DNA from: Paludibacteraceae bacterium
GTDB taxonomy: Bacteria; Bacteroidota; Bacteroidia; Bacteroidales; Paludibacteraceae
Assembly (NCBI GenBank): GCA_017960065.1
Contig: JAGCZK010000198.1
Span: 1-29,364 of the forward strand
Direction: 5' to 3'
Length of the DNA stretch: 29,364 bases
Within the stretch, counting starts at the first letter, position 1. Each line of letters begins with the position of its first letter. The notes beneath the pieces were generated by a model, which ran no database searches, had not been told where the DNA came from, and saw only the letters and a program-made list of their open reading frames with translations. Below are positions 22,646 through 29,364 of the stretch, piece after piece. Made by a program: the position numbers and the translations under genes.

Positions 22646-25384
22646 TCAGAACCACTCCACCTGGCCGGAGGTTTCGCTCTTCTTTTCGTACTTGAGATCT
22701 TGCAGAAGCGTGGATTTGACGCCAATCAGGAAATTGTAGGTACGGTAGCGGCCGACCGGCACAAAGCTGGCCGACATCTGCCAACAGTGCAGGTCTTTCG
22801 ACAAGGTGCAGTTGACATAGTTCCACTGGTTGTTGGTGATGTCGTAATAGGCCGAAGCCGAGAAATGCCAGGTCTTGGTCAGGTCGATGTAGCCCGACAG
22901 TGTCAGGTTATGGGTCAGCTTGCGGTCGTACTCCATAATCTCTTTGTTAAACGAGCTGTAATCGTAGCCGTAACGGATGCTGTAGCTGGCCGTAAGGCTC
23001 CAGGGCATCTCAAATTTCTGGTATTCCGAAGCAGCCTCCTCTTCCTTCGGGCGGCTGGTGATGCGCTTGGTGGGGTCGAGCGAGTCGATGTCCTTTTCGA
23101 GCTGCGAGCGCTCGTCTTCCGTCTTTTCGGCGGCAGCCGCCTCCTTTTTCTTAAAGGTGCTGTTGCTGAAGGTGTATCCGAACGAGGTGCCGGTGCTCAT
23201 CAGACGGCCGAGTATGCCGTTTTTCTCGAGCTGCGACCGGTTGACCCGGGTCACGGCGCCCAACTCGTTGTATTCGTAGGTGTAAGGGTCAAAGGTCATG
23301 TCGATGTTGAGCGAAATCTGCTTGAGCAGCTTGAGGCGCAGATTGACTGCAATATTCGACCAGTTGAGCGAGTCGGCCATGATGTTGTAGCCCGACGACA
23401 CCGACAGGTTGTCGATGATGGTCACCTTTTTGGCGGTGTTGGTGGTGTCGCGCCGGCTCCAATACTTCATTTCGAGGTTGTTGGCCAGCGAAAACGACAC
23501 AATGCCCTGGGCGCCACGGCTGGGCGACCCGCCGTACATTCCCGTAGCAAAACGGTCGTAATACACGTCGTGGTAAATGCCGTCGTTGCCCATCCGCTCG
23601 TATTTGCTCCAGTACCCCCAGCCGGGAGCGCCAAAGTCCGGGCCGATTGAGAAACTGGCCGAGGGCACCAACTTGTGGCGGAAAATCGGCATATTACGTC
23701 CCGAACGGCTCTTGAGGGCATAAAAGCCGAACAGCTGCGTTTGCATGCTCAGCGCGGCGGAACCTTGATAGACGTTGTAAAAGCCTAAGGTTGTGTCGCG
23801 CACCACCGCCGAGGTGGCCTCGTCGTAGTGCTGGTCGATTTTCTGGAAATACCACTTGAGGCTGTTGTTGAGCGAAGCGGTCAGATTCAAATACTTGAAC
23901 AGGGTGAAGGTGGCCGAAATCGGCAGGTCGTGCTTGATGCCGTTTTTCCAGTCGCGTAGGAAATCGGTGTGCAGAAATTCGCTTTCCTTGGCCGTGACGC
24001 TGTTGCCCAGATTCATGGTGTAGGACAGCGAAATTTTTTCGTACCACTTTTCCTTCCCCACCCGGACCTTGCGTTTGAACGGATAGACACGCGTCATGCT
24101 CAAGGTCAGCGAGGGCAGTTGCAGGTTGATGGTCGAGTCGGAGGTACGCTGGTTGACATAGACGCTGGCCGACAAAGTGAACGGGCTCTCTGGAAAGCGC
24201 TGCGTCAGGGTAATCGTCGAACTCTTGGTGTTTTGCGACAAGAGGTTAGGGTTGTAGTAGCTGTTGACGTTGTTGCGTTCGTAGCTCGAGGTGGCAAAGT
24301 TGACACTGGCCGAAAAAGTCGTGAACGGATTCATTTTCGGGTCTTGGGAGTGCGACCAGCGCAGGCTGAAGTCGCTCGACTTCGAATAGTCAGGGGTGTA
24401 TTTCTCACCCATCACGTTTTGGATGTAACTGAGATTGAACGAGCCGTTGAACTTGTAGCGCCACCGGTACGACGACGACAGGTCCACGCCCCACGAGCCC
24501 TTGGAATAGACGTCGGCCGTCAGGGCCAGGTCGATGTAGTCGTTAATGGCGAAATAGTACCCGAAGTCCTTGGCGTAAAAGCCCTTGACCGCCTCCTCTC
24601 CAAACGTCGGCATCAGAATACCGGAAGCGTATTTTTCGTTGGTCGGGAAATAACCGAACGGCACGGCCAGCGGCACCGGGATGTCTTCGATGACCATGTA
24701 GGCCGGACCGGAAACCACATAGCGGTCTTTTTTGAGTTTGGCCTTGGTCAGGGCCAGGTAAAAGTGCGGGTGGTCGTGCTGGTCGCAGGTGGTGTATTTG
24801 CCGTTTTTGAGGCAGAACTCGTCTTCCGAAACCTTTTTGGTGCGCCCGCTGGTGATGTAGCCCTCGCCCTGTTGGGTGACCGTGCCCCAAATCAGGCCCT
24901 TGCGGGTCTTGACATTGTAGTGCATCGCCTCCGACTCGTACGACTCGCCCCCGTCCGAAAAGACGGGTTTGCCACGCATTTCGCCGGTACTGTCGATGGT
25001 ACCGGTCGCATAAATCGTACTGCTGTCGAGCCGCAGGCGGATATAATCGGCTTTGAGTTCGATACTGCCGTATTTGACGTAGGCTTCGCCATACAGGATC
25101 GCCGTGGTCGTGCCCTCCATCACGATGGAGTCTTTGGCCGAATAGGTGATGTCGTCGTCGATGGCACCGGGGTTTCGCTGTTTCTTTCGCGACAGGTGCG
25201 GCAGGCGCTGCCCGTCGGCCATCCGCTTCTTACGGCCCCGCAGCCCCGACAGGGCCGGGCTTTCCGTAACCGACGAGTCGGCAATCGCGACCGAGTCCTG
25301 TACGGCATCGGTCTGCGCCAGGGCACCGGGAGCGACGGCCAGGGTCAGGGTCAGCAAAAGCAGTATGTGTAAAACGCGATTCAT
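22646..25384 (-). CDS. lptD: LptD-like LPS-assembly outer-membrane protein
   Basis: This 912-residue protein has a signal peptide (MNRVLHILLLLTLTLAVAPGALAQ). An OstA/LptA-like jelly-roll region lies at about 75-190 (ILYGEAYVKYGSIELKADYI, then GEMRGKPVF). It is followed by a long beta-barrel region with many amphipathic strands, ending in the OMP-type terminal Phe (GQVEWF). LptD with LptE inserts lipopolysaccharide into the outer leaflet of the outer membrane. A charged segment, KKKEAAAAEKTEDERSQLEKD, lies in a predicted loop near residues 755-775. The ATG at 25384 is used; an in-frame TTG six bases upstream is unlikely. It is divergent from the amidase gene, a gene order often seen in Bacteroidetes, and convergent with the GH76 gene (22-bp gap). 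Confidence 0.92.
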   Translation of the reverse strand: MNRVLHILLLLTLTLAVAPGALAQTDAVQDSVAIADSSVTESPALSGLRGRKKRMADGQRLPHLSRKKQRNPGAIDDDITYSAKDSIVMEGTTTAILYGEAYVKYGSIELKADYIRLRLDSSTIYATGTIDSTGEMRGKPVFSDGGESYESEAMHYNVKTRKGLIWGTVTQQGEGYITSGRTKKVSEDEFCLKNGKYTTCDQHDHPHFYLALTKAKLKKDRYVVSGPAYMVIEDIPVPLAVPFGYFPTNEKYASGILMPTFGEEAVKGFYAKDFGYYFAINDYIDLALTADVYSKGSWGVDLSSSYRWRYKFNGSFNLSYIQNVMGEKYTPDYSKSSDFSLRWSHSQDPKMNPFTTFSASVNFATSSYERNNVNSYYNPNLLSQNTKSSTITLTQRFPESPFTLSASVYVNQRTSDSTINLQLPSLTLSMTRVYPFKRKVRVGKEKWYEKISLSYTMNLGNSVTAKESEFLHTDFLRDWKNGIKHDLPISATFTLFKYLNLTASLNNSLKWYFQKIDQHYDEATSAVVRDTTLGFYNVYQGSAALSMQTQLFGFYALKSRSGRNMPIFRHKLVPSASFSIGPDFGAPGWGYWSKYERMGNDGIYHDVYYDRFATGMYGGSPSRGAQGIVSFSLANNLEMKYWSRRDTTNTAKKVTIIDNLSVSSGYNIMADSLNWSNIAVNLRLKLLKQISLNIDMTFDPYTYEYNELGAVTRVNRSQLEKNGILGRLMSTGTSFGYTFSNSTFKKKEAAAAEKTEDERSQLEKDIDSLDPTKRITSRPKEEEAASEYQKFEMPWSLTASYSIRYGYDYSSFNKEIMEYDRKLTHNLTLSGYIDLTKTWHFSASAYYDITNNQWNYVNCTLSKDLHCWQMSASFVPVGRYRTYNFLIGVKSTLLQDLKYEKKSETSGQVEWF

Positions 25385-25394
25385 AAACAAACGG

Positions 25395-25402
25395 CAAAGT
25401 TA
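25395..25402 (-). promoter_or_regulatory. -7 promoter box for lptD
   Basis: On the minus strand this reads TAACTTTG, an exact TAnnTTTG match, only 10 nt from the ATG, so the leader would be a few bases at most. Confidence 0.6.
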
Positions 25403-25413
25403 AGAAATTTCGC

Positions 25414-25425
25414 GCGTATCTACGC
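25414..25425. promoter_or_regulatory. inverted repeat in the lptD/amidase divergent gap, possible operator
   Basis: GCGTATCTACGC is a 12-bp inverted repeat (5-bp arms, TC centre) lying just upstream of the lptD -7 box, where a regulator would compete with RNA polymerase. It is a GC-rich island in AT-rich sequence. No regulator is known. Confidence 0.3.
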
Positions 25426-25497
25426 ACGCTTATTTATTTTTAAGTAATTTTTGGGGATATTTGACTCCGAAATGACGCCGATAACGAAAAAAAACAC

Positions 25498-25505
25498 TAA
25501 TTTTG
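25498..25505 (+). promoter_or_regulatory. -7 promoter box for the amidase-MCE unit
   Basis: TAATTTTG matches TAnnTTTG exactly, 22 nt before the amidase ATG. Confidence 0.68.
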
Positions 25506-25527
25506 CACCTTACCAAAACAGAATAAA

Positions 25528-26706
25528 ATGCGCAAATTTCTGCTACTCCTTTCGATTTTGGCCACCAGCCTGTCGGCCAATGCCTTTACCGTCGTACTCG
25601 ATGCCGGCCACGGCGGACACGACAGCGGTGCCGTCGGCAGCATGTCCAACGAAAAGACGCTCAACCTCAACCATGTGCTGCTGTTGGGCAAGATGCTGGA
25701 GGCGGAATGTCCCGACATCCGGGTCGTTTACACCCGCAAAACCGACGAGTTCATCGACCTCAACCGTCGCGCGCAAATCGCCAACAACGCCAAAGCCGAC
25801 CTGTTCGTATCGGTCCACATCAACGCCTCGAAAAACAAGGAGGCCAAAGGCGCCGAAACCTTTACCTTGGGTGTGTCCAAGAGCAAGGCGAGCATGGAAG
25901 TGGCCATGTTTGAGAACTCCGTCATCCTGTTGGAAAACGACTACCAGAAAAACTACCAGGGCTTCGACCCGAATTCGACCGACTCGTACATCATGTTCGA
26001 GTTCATGAAAGACCAGTACCTCGACCGCAGCGTCGAAGTGGCCAACGAGGTGCACCAACGTCTGGTCAAAAGTTCGGGCCGGGTGGACCGCGGCGTGCGT
26101 CAGGCCGGATTCCTGGTGCTGCGCGCCACCTCCATGCCCGCCATCCTCGTGGAGTTGGGATTCATTTCGAACGCCGAGGAGGAAAAAGCCCTCAACAACG
26201 CCGACAACCAGAAAAAGACGGCCCGCGCCCTCTTCGACGGCATTGTCGCCTATAAGCGCAACATCGACAAGAAAAACGGCATCGATACCGAAACCCCGGC
26301 ACCGGCCGTGCAGCCGCAGAAGGCAGCCGAGCCGGCCCCCCTCCCCGCCACAGCCGACAGCACCGCACAGAGCGCGGGCGACATCCGCAACACCGTGCGG
26401 CAGTCTTTGGCCGAAACCGGCGACACCACCGTCGTCTTCCTGGTGCAAGTGTTGCTCTCGGGCAAGCAACTGGAACCGAACGACCCGGTTTTCAAGGGGG
26501 TACCCGGCATCGAGGCCATCTATGAGGGCGGCTACTACAAATACTGCACCGGACGGACCGAAGACCCCGACGAGGCCTTCCAAACCCGCAACCAGGTCAT
26601 CGGCAAATTCCCCGACGCCTTCCTGACCGCCCGCAAAGGCTCCCGTCGGGTCCCTTTGCAAGAAGCCATTCAGGCCTACCGCAACAAACAAAACAACACC
26701 AAATAA
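25528..26706 (+). CDS. N-acetylmuramoyl-L-alanine amidase (Amidase_3) with SPOR-like C-terminus
   Basis: This 392-residue periplasmic enzyme cuts the amide bond between muramic acid and the stem peptide. A signal peptide (about 1-19) is followed by the Amidase_3 domain (about 20-245) with zinc ligands His28 (LDAGHGGHDSG), Glu42 and His97 (SVHINAS) and catalytic Glu209 (VELGFISN). An insert (about 115-168, helical, Met/Phe-rich) sits where cell-division amidases carry a regulatory helix. A Pro/Ala-rich linker (about 255-285) leads to a C-terminal domain resembling SPOR (FLVQVLLSG...YKYCTGRTEDPDEAF), which may bind denuded glycan. It is first gene of a unit with the MCE gene and divergent from lptD. 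Confidence 0.93.
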   Translation: MRKFLLLLSILATSLSANAFTVVLDAGHGGHDSGAVGSMSNEKTLNLNHVLLLGKMLEAECPDIRVVYTRKTDEFIDLNRRAQIANNAKADLFVSVHINASKNKEAKGAETFTLGVSKSKASMEVAMFENSVILLENDYQKNYQGFDPNSTDSYIMFEFMKDQYLDRSVEVANEVHQRLVKSSGRVDRGVRQAGFLVLRATSMPAILVELGFISNAEEEKALNNADNQKKTARALFDGIVAYKRNIDKKNGIDTETPAPAVQPQKAAEPAPLPATADSTAQSAGDIRNTVRQSLAETGDTTVVFLVQVLLSGKQLEPNDPVFKGVPGIEAIYEGGYYKYCTGRTEDPDEAFQTRNQVIGKFPDAFLTARKGSRRVPLQEAIQAYRNKQNNTK

Positions 26707-26716
26707 CACCATCGCC

Positions 26717-27643
26717 ATGAGTGAAACAAAAAAAGGGGGCTTCCAGATTCCCCGTGAAGTGAAAATCGGCGTGACAGTCGCCGCCGCCTTGTGCATGCTC
26801 TATTTCGGTATCAACTACCTGAAAGGGATCAACATCTTTACCCCGACCAACTATTATTTCGTCCAGCTCGACCGCGTGGACGACATCGTACCGACCACCC
26901 ACGTCCTCATCAACGGCTACCAGGTCGGTCAGGTGGACGAAATCATCTTTGATTACGAGCACCAGGGACCGATTACCCTGCGCATCACGGTGGACAAAGA
27001 CCTGCGCATCCCGCAGGGAACCGTTGCGGAAGCCTACGAAACCGGTCTGCTTGGCGGCAAAGCCATCGAACTGAAGATGAGCCGGGGCAACGAGTTTTAC
27101 CAACGTGGCGACACCCTGCCCGCCCGCACCGCCGGAGGCATGCTGGCCGGCATTGCAGACCGGGTGGTACCGGCCCTGCAGGAGCTGATGCCCAAAATCG
27201 ACTCGCTCATCGTTTCGGTCAACGGCATTGTCGATCCCGAGAACTCGCGCAACATCAACGCCATTCTGGCCAACGTCAACCACGTCACCGCCGACCTGAA
27301 GCACACGACCAAAAGCCTCAACCACTTCTTGGACAACGACCTGCCCGCCCTCAAGAACGACGTATCGAGCGCCGTCCAGAAAATCGACGGCATCGCCAAC
27401 GCCATCGACCCGCAAAAGGTGGACCAGCTGATGACCAGCATCAACAGCACGCTGGGCAATCTGAAGACCACCACCGACAAGTTCAACTCCAAGGACAACT
27501 CGATCGGACTGCTGCTCAACGACAAGGGAGTTTACAACAACCTCGACTCCACGATTGTCAGCGCCAACAAGCTGTTAATCGACATCAAAACCAACCCGAA
27601 ACGCTACATCAATGTCAGCGTTTTCGGAGGCAAGAACAAGTAA
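26717..27643 (+). CDS. MlaD/MCE-domain lipid-transport protein
   Basis: This 308-residue protein has a single N-terminal membrane segment (about 17-36), an MCE domain (about 44-122: VQLDRVDDIVPTTHVLINGYQVGQV, then GTVAEAYETGLLGGKAIEL), and a long helical C-terminal part. MCE proteins form hexameric rings that move phospholipids between the inner and outer membranes. No mlaE/mlaF genes are in the window, so the transporter partners are elsewhere. It starts 10 bp after the amidase gene; this amidase-MCE pairing is common in Bacteroidetes and joins two envelope functions in one unit. Substrate and exact system are inferred. Confidence 0.92.
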   Translation: MSETKKGGFQIPREVKIGVTVAAALCMLYFGINYLKGINIFTPTNYYFVQLDRVDDIVPTTHVLINGYQVGQVDEIIFDYEHQGPITLRITVDKDLRIPQGTVAEAYETGLLGGKAIELKMSRGNEFYQRGDTLPARTAGGMLAGIADRVVPALQELMPKIDSLIVSVNGIVDPENSRNINAILANVNHVTADLKHTTKSLNHFLDNDLPALKNDVSSAVQKIDGIANAIDPQKVDQLMTSINSTLGNLKTTTDKFNSKDNSIGLLLNDKGVYNNLDSTIVSANKLLIDIKTNPKRYINVSVFGGKNK

Positions 27644-27812
27644 AAATCCGACGGCGGGAACTGTTAGAAAGATTTAAAATTTTAACGTTTTTTCACATTA
27701 AAAGGAAAACTGCTGGAAATGAGGGAATTCCTTTTTCGGGCCGTTTTTTCGCCAAAATTTTAACATTTGATTTAAGTGTTTGAAACTCAAAAGATTTACA
27801 AAAATGACAATC

Positions 27813-27839
27813 GTAACACACTGATAAACAGTGTTGTAC
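27813..27839. promoter_or_regulatory. imperfect inverted repeat upstream of dnaA
   Basis: GTAACACACTG and CAGTGTTGTAC are complementary at nine of eleven positions around the loop ATAAA. It could be a regulator site or part of an origin; no protein can be named. Confidence 0.4.
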
Positions 27840-27889
27840 AATAACGGTATAAAAATCAAACAATTACGTTTCAAACGAAAAAAGCAAGC

Positions 27890-27929
27890 AAAATTCAATT
27901 TTTTTTTCACAAAAAAAAGAATGAAATTT
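27890..27929. promoter_or_regulatory. long A/T inverted repeat next to the dnaA promoter
   Basis: The left arm (27890-27907) and right arm (27911-27929) pair over about 18 positions around a CAC loop, with two mismatches and one bulge; the core is a T-run against an A-run. It overlaps the near-match -7 box of dnaA. Confidence 0.4.
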
Positions 27930-27930
27930 G
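27923..27930 (+). promoter_or_regulatory. near-match -7 box for dnaA
   Basis: GAAATTTG differs from TAnnTTTG only in the first base, and lies 32 nt before the dnaA ATG. No perfect box was found in the gap. Confidence 0.4.
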
Positions 27931-27962
27931 TCAGCGGATAAAACGAGAAACATCACACCATC

Positions 27963-29315
27963 ATGACTAACGAAGTCGAACAACTATGGAAGAATTGTCT
28001 GCAGATTTTCAGCGACAATATGGACAAACAGGCGTATGACACCTGGTTTTCTCCGATTGTTCCCTGCGACTATGCAAACGACACCCTGATTCTTCAGATT
28101 CCCAGCCACTTTTTTGCCGAAACGCTGGAAAAGAACTACGCCGACCTGATTCTCAAAACCTTGAGAAGGGTTTTCGGCCAAAAGATCCGTTTGAAATACC
28201 GGATTCAGGTCGAAAACGGCAATAACGACGCCGTCTTGGAAGAAACGGCGTTGACCGGACGTCGGAAAAGCAGTGCGCTGGAGTTTGATTCCCACCTGAG
28301 TTACAACTACCACTTCGATAATTTTGTGGAGGGCGATTGCAACCGTTTGCCGCGTACCGCCGGCCTGAATGTGGCCAGCCAACCCGGAAAGACGGCGTTC
28401 AACCCCTTGTTTATCTATGGCAAGTCGGGCGTGGGCAAAACCCACCTGGCCAACGCCATCGGACTCAAGACCAAAGAGCTGCATCCGCAGAAAAAGGTGC
28501 TTTTCGTATCGGCCAACCAGTTCCAACTGCAATTTACCGAAGCTTCGCGCAACAGTCAGATCAACAATTTCATCAACTTCTACCAAACGGTGGACATGCT
28601 GATCATCGACGATGTGCACGAGTTTGGCGAAGGCAAGAAGACCAGCACGCAAAACGCGCTGTTCCACATATTCAACTACCTGCAGCAGTCGGGCAAGCAG
28701 TTGATTTTCACCTGCGACAAGAAACCGGCCGACCTCGATGGTTTCGACGCACGCATTTTGAGCCGCTTCCAATGGGGTTTGACCGCTGAGATGACCTCTC
28801 CCGACGCGGTGACACGCCGTGCGATTCTGGATGTACTCGTCGAAAAAGACGGCATCGAAATGCCCGATGATGTCAAAGACTATCTGGCCAACCACATTAC
28901 CGACAATATCCGCAGCCTCGAAGGCGCAGTCATTTCGATGGTTGCCCAATCGACCATCGGCGGACAAGCCATCAACCTGGCGCTGGCCAAAACGACGGTG
29001 AGCAACCTGGTAGCCGTCAAAGACCATCAGCACACGGTACAGTCGATTCGCGACCTGGTCTGCGACTACTTCAAGATTCCGGTGGACGTGCTGCTGTCGA
29101 GCTCGCGCAAACGCGAGGTTGTACAAGCCCGTCAGATTGCCATGTACTTTGCCAAAAAGATGACCAAGGATTCGCTGGCCACCATCGGCAACGTCATCGG
29201 CAAGCGCAACCACGCCACGGTACTGCACGCCTTCGCCACGGTCAAAGACCTTATCGATACGGACAAACTGTTCCGTTCGCAAGTCAATGAAATAGAACGC
29301 AAACTTAACGCATAA
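27963..29315 (+). CDS. dnaA: chromosomal replication initiator DnaA
   Basis: This 450-residue protein binds origin DNA and opens it. It has domain I (about 1-75, LWKNCLQIFSDNMDKQAYDTWFSP region), a very short linker, then the AAA+ domain with Walker A GKSGVGKT (153-160), Walker B LIIDDVHEF (Asp216-Asp217), and the sensor/arginine-finger stretch FDARILSRFQWG. Domain IV for DNA binding (about 345-450) carries the signature region IGKRNHATVLHA. The layout and the DVHEF form are typical of Bacteroidetes DnaA. The start at 27963 is preceded by a long AT-rich gap. It is followed after 2 bp by a pRiA4b ORF-3-like gene. Confidence 0.98.
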   Translation: MTNEVEQLWKNCLQIFSDNMDKQAYDTWFSPIVPCDYANDTLILQIPSHFFAETLEKNYADLILKTLRRVFGQKIRLKYRIQVENGNNDAVLEETALTGRRKSSALEFDSHLSYNYHFDNFVEGDCNRLPRTAGLNVASQPGKTAFNPLFIYGKSGVGKTHLANAIGLKTKELHPQKKVLFVSANQFQLQFTEASRNSQINNFINFYQTVDMLIIDDVHEFGEGKKTSTQNALFHIFNYLQQSGKQLIFTCDKKPADLDGFDARILSRFQWGLTAEMTSPDAVTRRAILDVLVEKDGIEMPDDVKDYLANHITDNIRSLEGAVISMVAQSTIGGQAINLALAKTTVSNLVAVKDHQHTVQSIRDLVCDYFKIPVDVLLSSSRKREVVQARQIAMYFAKKMTKDSLATIGNVIGKRNHATVLHAFATVKDLIDTDKLFRSQVNEIERKLNA

Positions 29316-29317
29316 CC

Positions 29318-29364
29318 ATGGTATTCAAGTTTTTGCTTGTATCCGACGAAACGGAAGGATTCTT
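29318..29364 (+). CDS. start of a pRiA4b ORF-3-like gene (truncated by window end)
   Basis: ATG at 29318, 2 bp after the dnaA stop. Only 15 complete codons are visible, reading MVFKFLLVSDETEGF. This resembles the start of plasmid pRiA4b ORF-3-like proteins, which in Bacteroidetes often begin with a very similar FLLVSDE stretch. The rest lies outside the window, so the family call rests on a short match. Confidence 0.55.
   Translation, partial: MVFKFLLVSDETEGF

Larger units (their letters stand above)
27644..27962. other. 319-bp AT-rich region upstream of dnaA; possible regulatory or origin-type DNA
   Basis: There is no gene here. It holds an 11-bp direct repeat AAAATTTTAAC (27676-27686 and 27754-27764), an 8-bp inverted repeat AAAAGGAA/TTCCTTTT (27700-27735) that might serve as a weak terminator, an 11-bp imperfect inverted repeat (27813-27839), and a long A/T inverted repeat (27890-27929). 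No canonical DnaA box TTATCCACA is present; the nearest is TTATCCGCT on the minus strand at 27933-27941. An origin of replication is possible but not supported by DnaA boxes. Confidence 0.5.

Noticed and set aside
27698..27910. 70-codon minus-strand frame upstream of dnaA
   Set aside because: Lys/Phe/Leu-rich composition expected of random AT-rich DNA; region is filled with repeats.
27933..27941. Possible DnaA box (TTATCCGCT on the minus strand)
   Set aside because: Two mismatches to TTATCCACA and no second box nearby; not enough to call an origin.
1..29364. Mobile elements, CRISPR arrays, defence islands, rRNA and tRNA genes
   Set aside because: Looked for transposase or integrase motifs, regularly spaced repeats, terminal repeats and tRNA-like cloverleaf or TTCGA signatures in the gaps; none was found.

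Overview
The window is a high-GC stretch of a Bacteroidetes chromosome, most likely order Bacteroidales. Three things support this. Genes are preceded by the Bacteroidetes -7 box TAnnTTTG and not by Shine-Dalgarno sequences. Several families are typical of the phylum: DUF4783 next to nadC, DUF4290, a large LptD beside an Amidase_3 gene and an MCE gene, and the pRiA4b ORF-3-like start after dnaA. One large secreted enzyme ends in a type IX secretion (T9SS) sorting domain. I see no rRNA, tRNA, CRISPR array, insertion sequence, integrase or prophage. The genus cannot be fixed from the sequence alone.

Layout. 1-275: 3' end of an RluA-family pseudouridine synthase. 353-667 (-): a tiny secreted protein. 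668-1137: AT-rich gap with a possible pseudoknot. 1138-2316 (+): secreted CBM48-esterase. 2392-3830 (-): nfeD-like and qmcA-like membrane pair. 3967-7462 (+): type I pullulanase, Nif3-like protein and coiled-coil zinc-ribbon protein. 7542-9436 (-): DUF4783, nadC and cytidylate-kinase-like gene. 9489-9962 (+): rlmH. 9963-11287 (-): tsaB and DUF4290. 11384-13419 (+): yicC, gmk, nadD. 13508-16903 (+): murA, metallopeptidase-like lipoprotein, tilS, all overlapping. 16871-19384 (-): slyD-like, aroC, lipid kinase. 19516-22623 (+): modular GH76 mannanase. 22646-25384 (-): lptD. 25528-27643 (+): amidase and MlaD/MCE protein. 27644-27962: AT-rich gap rich in inverted repeats. 27963-29315 (+): dnaA. 29318-end: start of a pRiA4b ORF-3-like gene.

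How the genes work together. Most are core functions: NAD synthesis (nadC, nadD), peptidoglycan and outer-membrane building (murA, amidase, MCE protein, lptD), RNA modification (pseudouridine synthase, rlmH, tsaB, tilS), shikimate pathway (aroC) and replication start (dnaA). Three carbohydrate-active enzymes (esterase, pullulanase, mannanase) are scattered singly, with no SusC/SusD pair. Transcription units are short and change strand often. A TAnnTTTG box (or near match) can be assigned to nearly every unit, and in several cases it fixes the start codon.

I do not see a clear new defence or mobile system. The best leads are the HExxH lipoprotein coupled between murA and tilS, the multi-domain T9SS mannanase with three homologous repeats, promoters embedded in or overlapping coding sequence (nif3, rlmH/DUF4783), the unresolved nadD start, and the inverted repeats upstream of dnaA.
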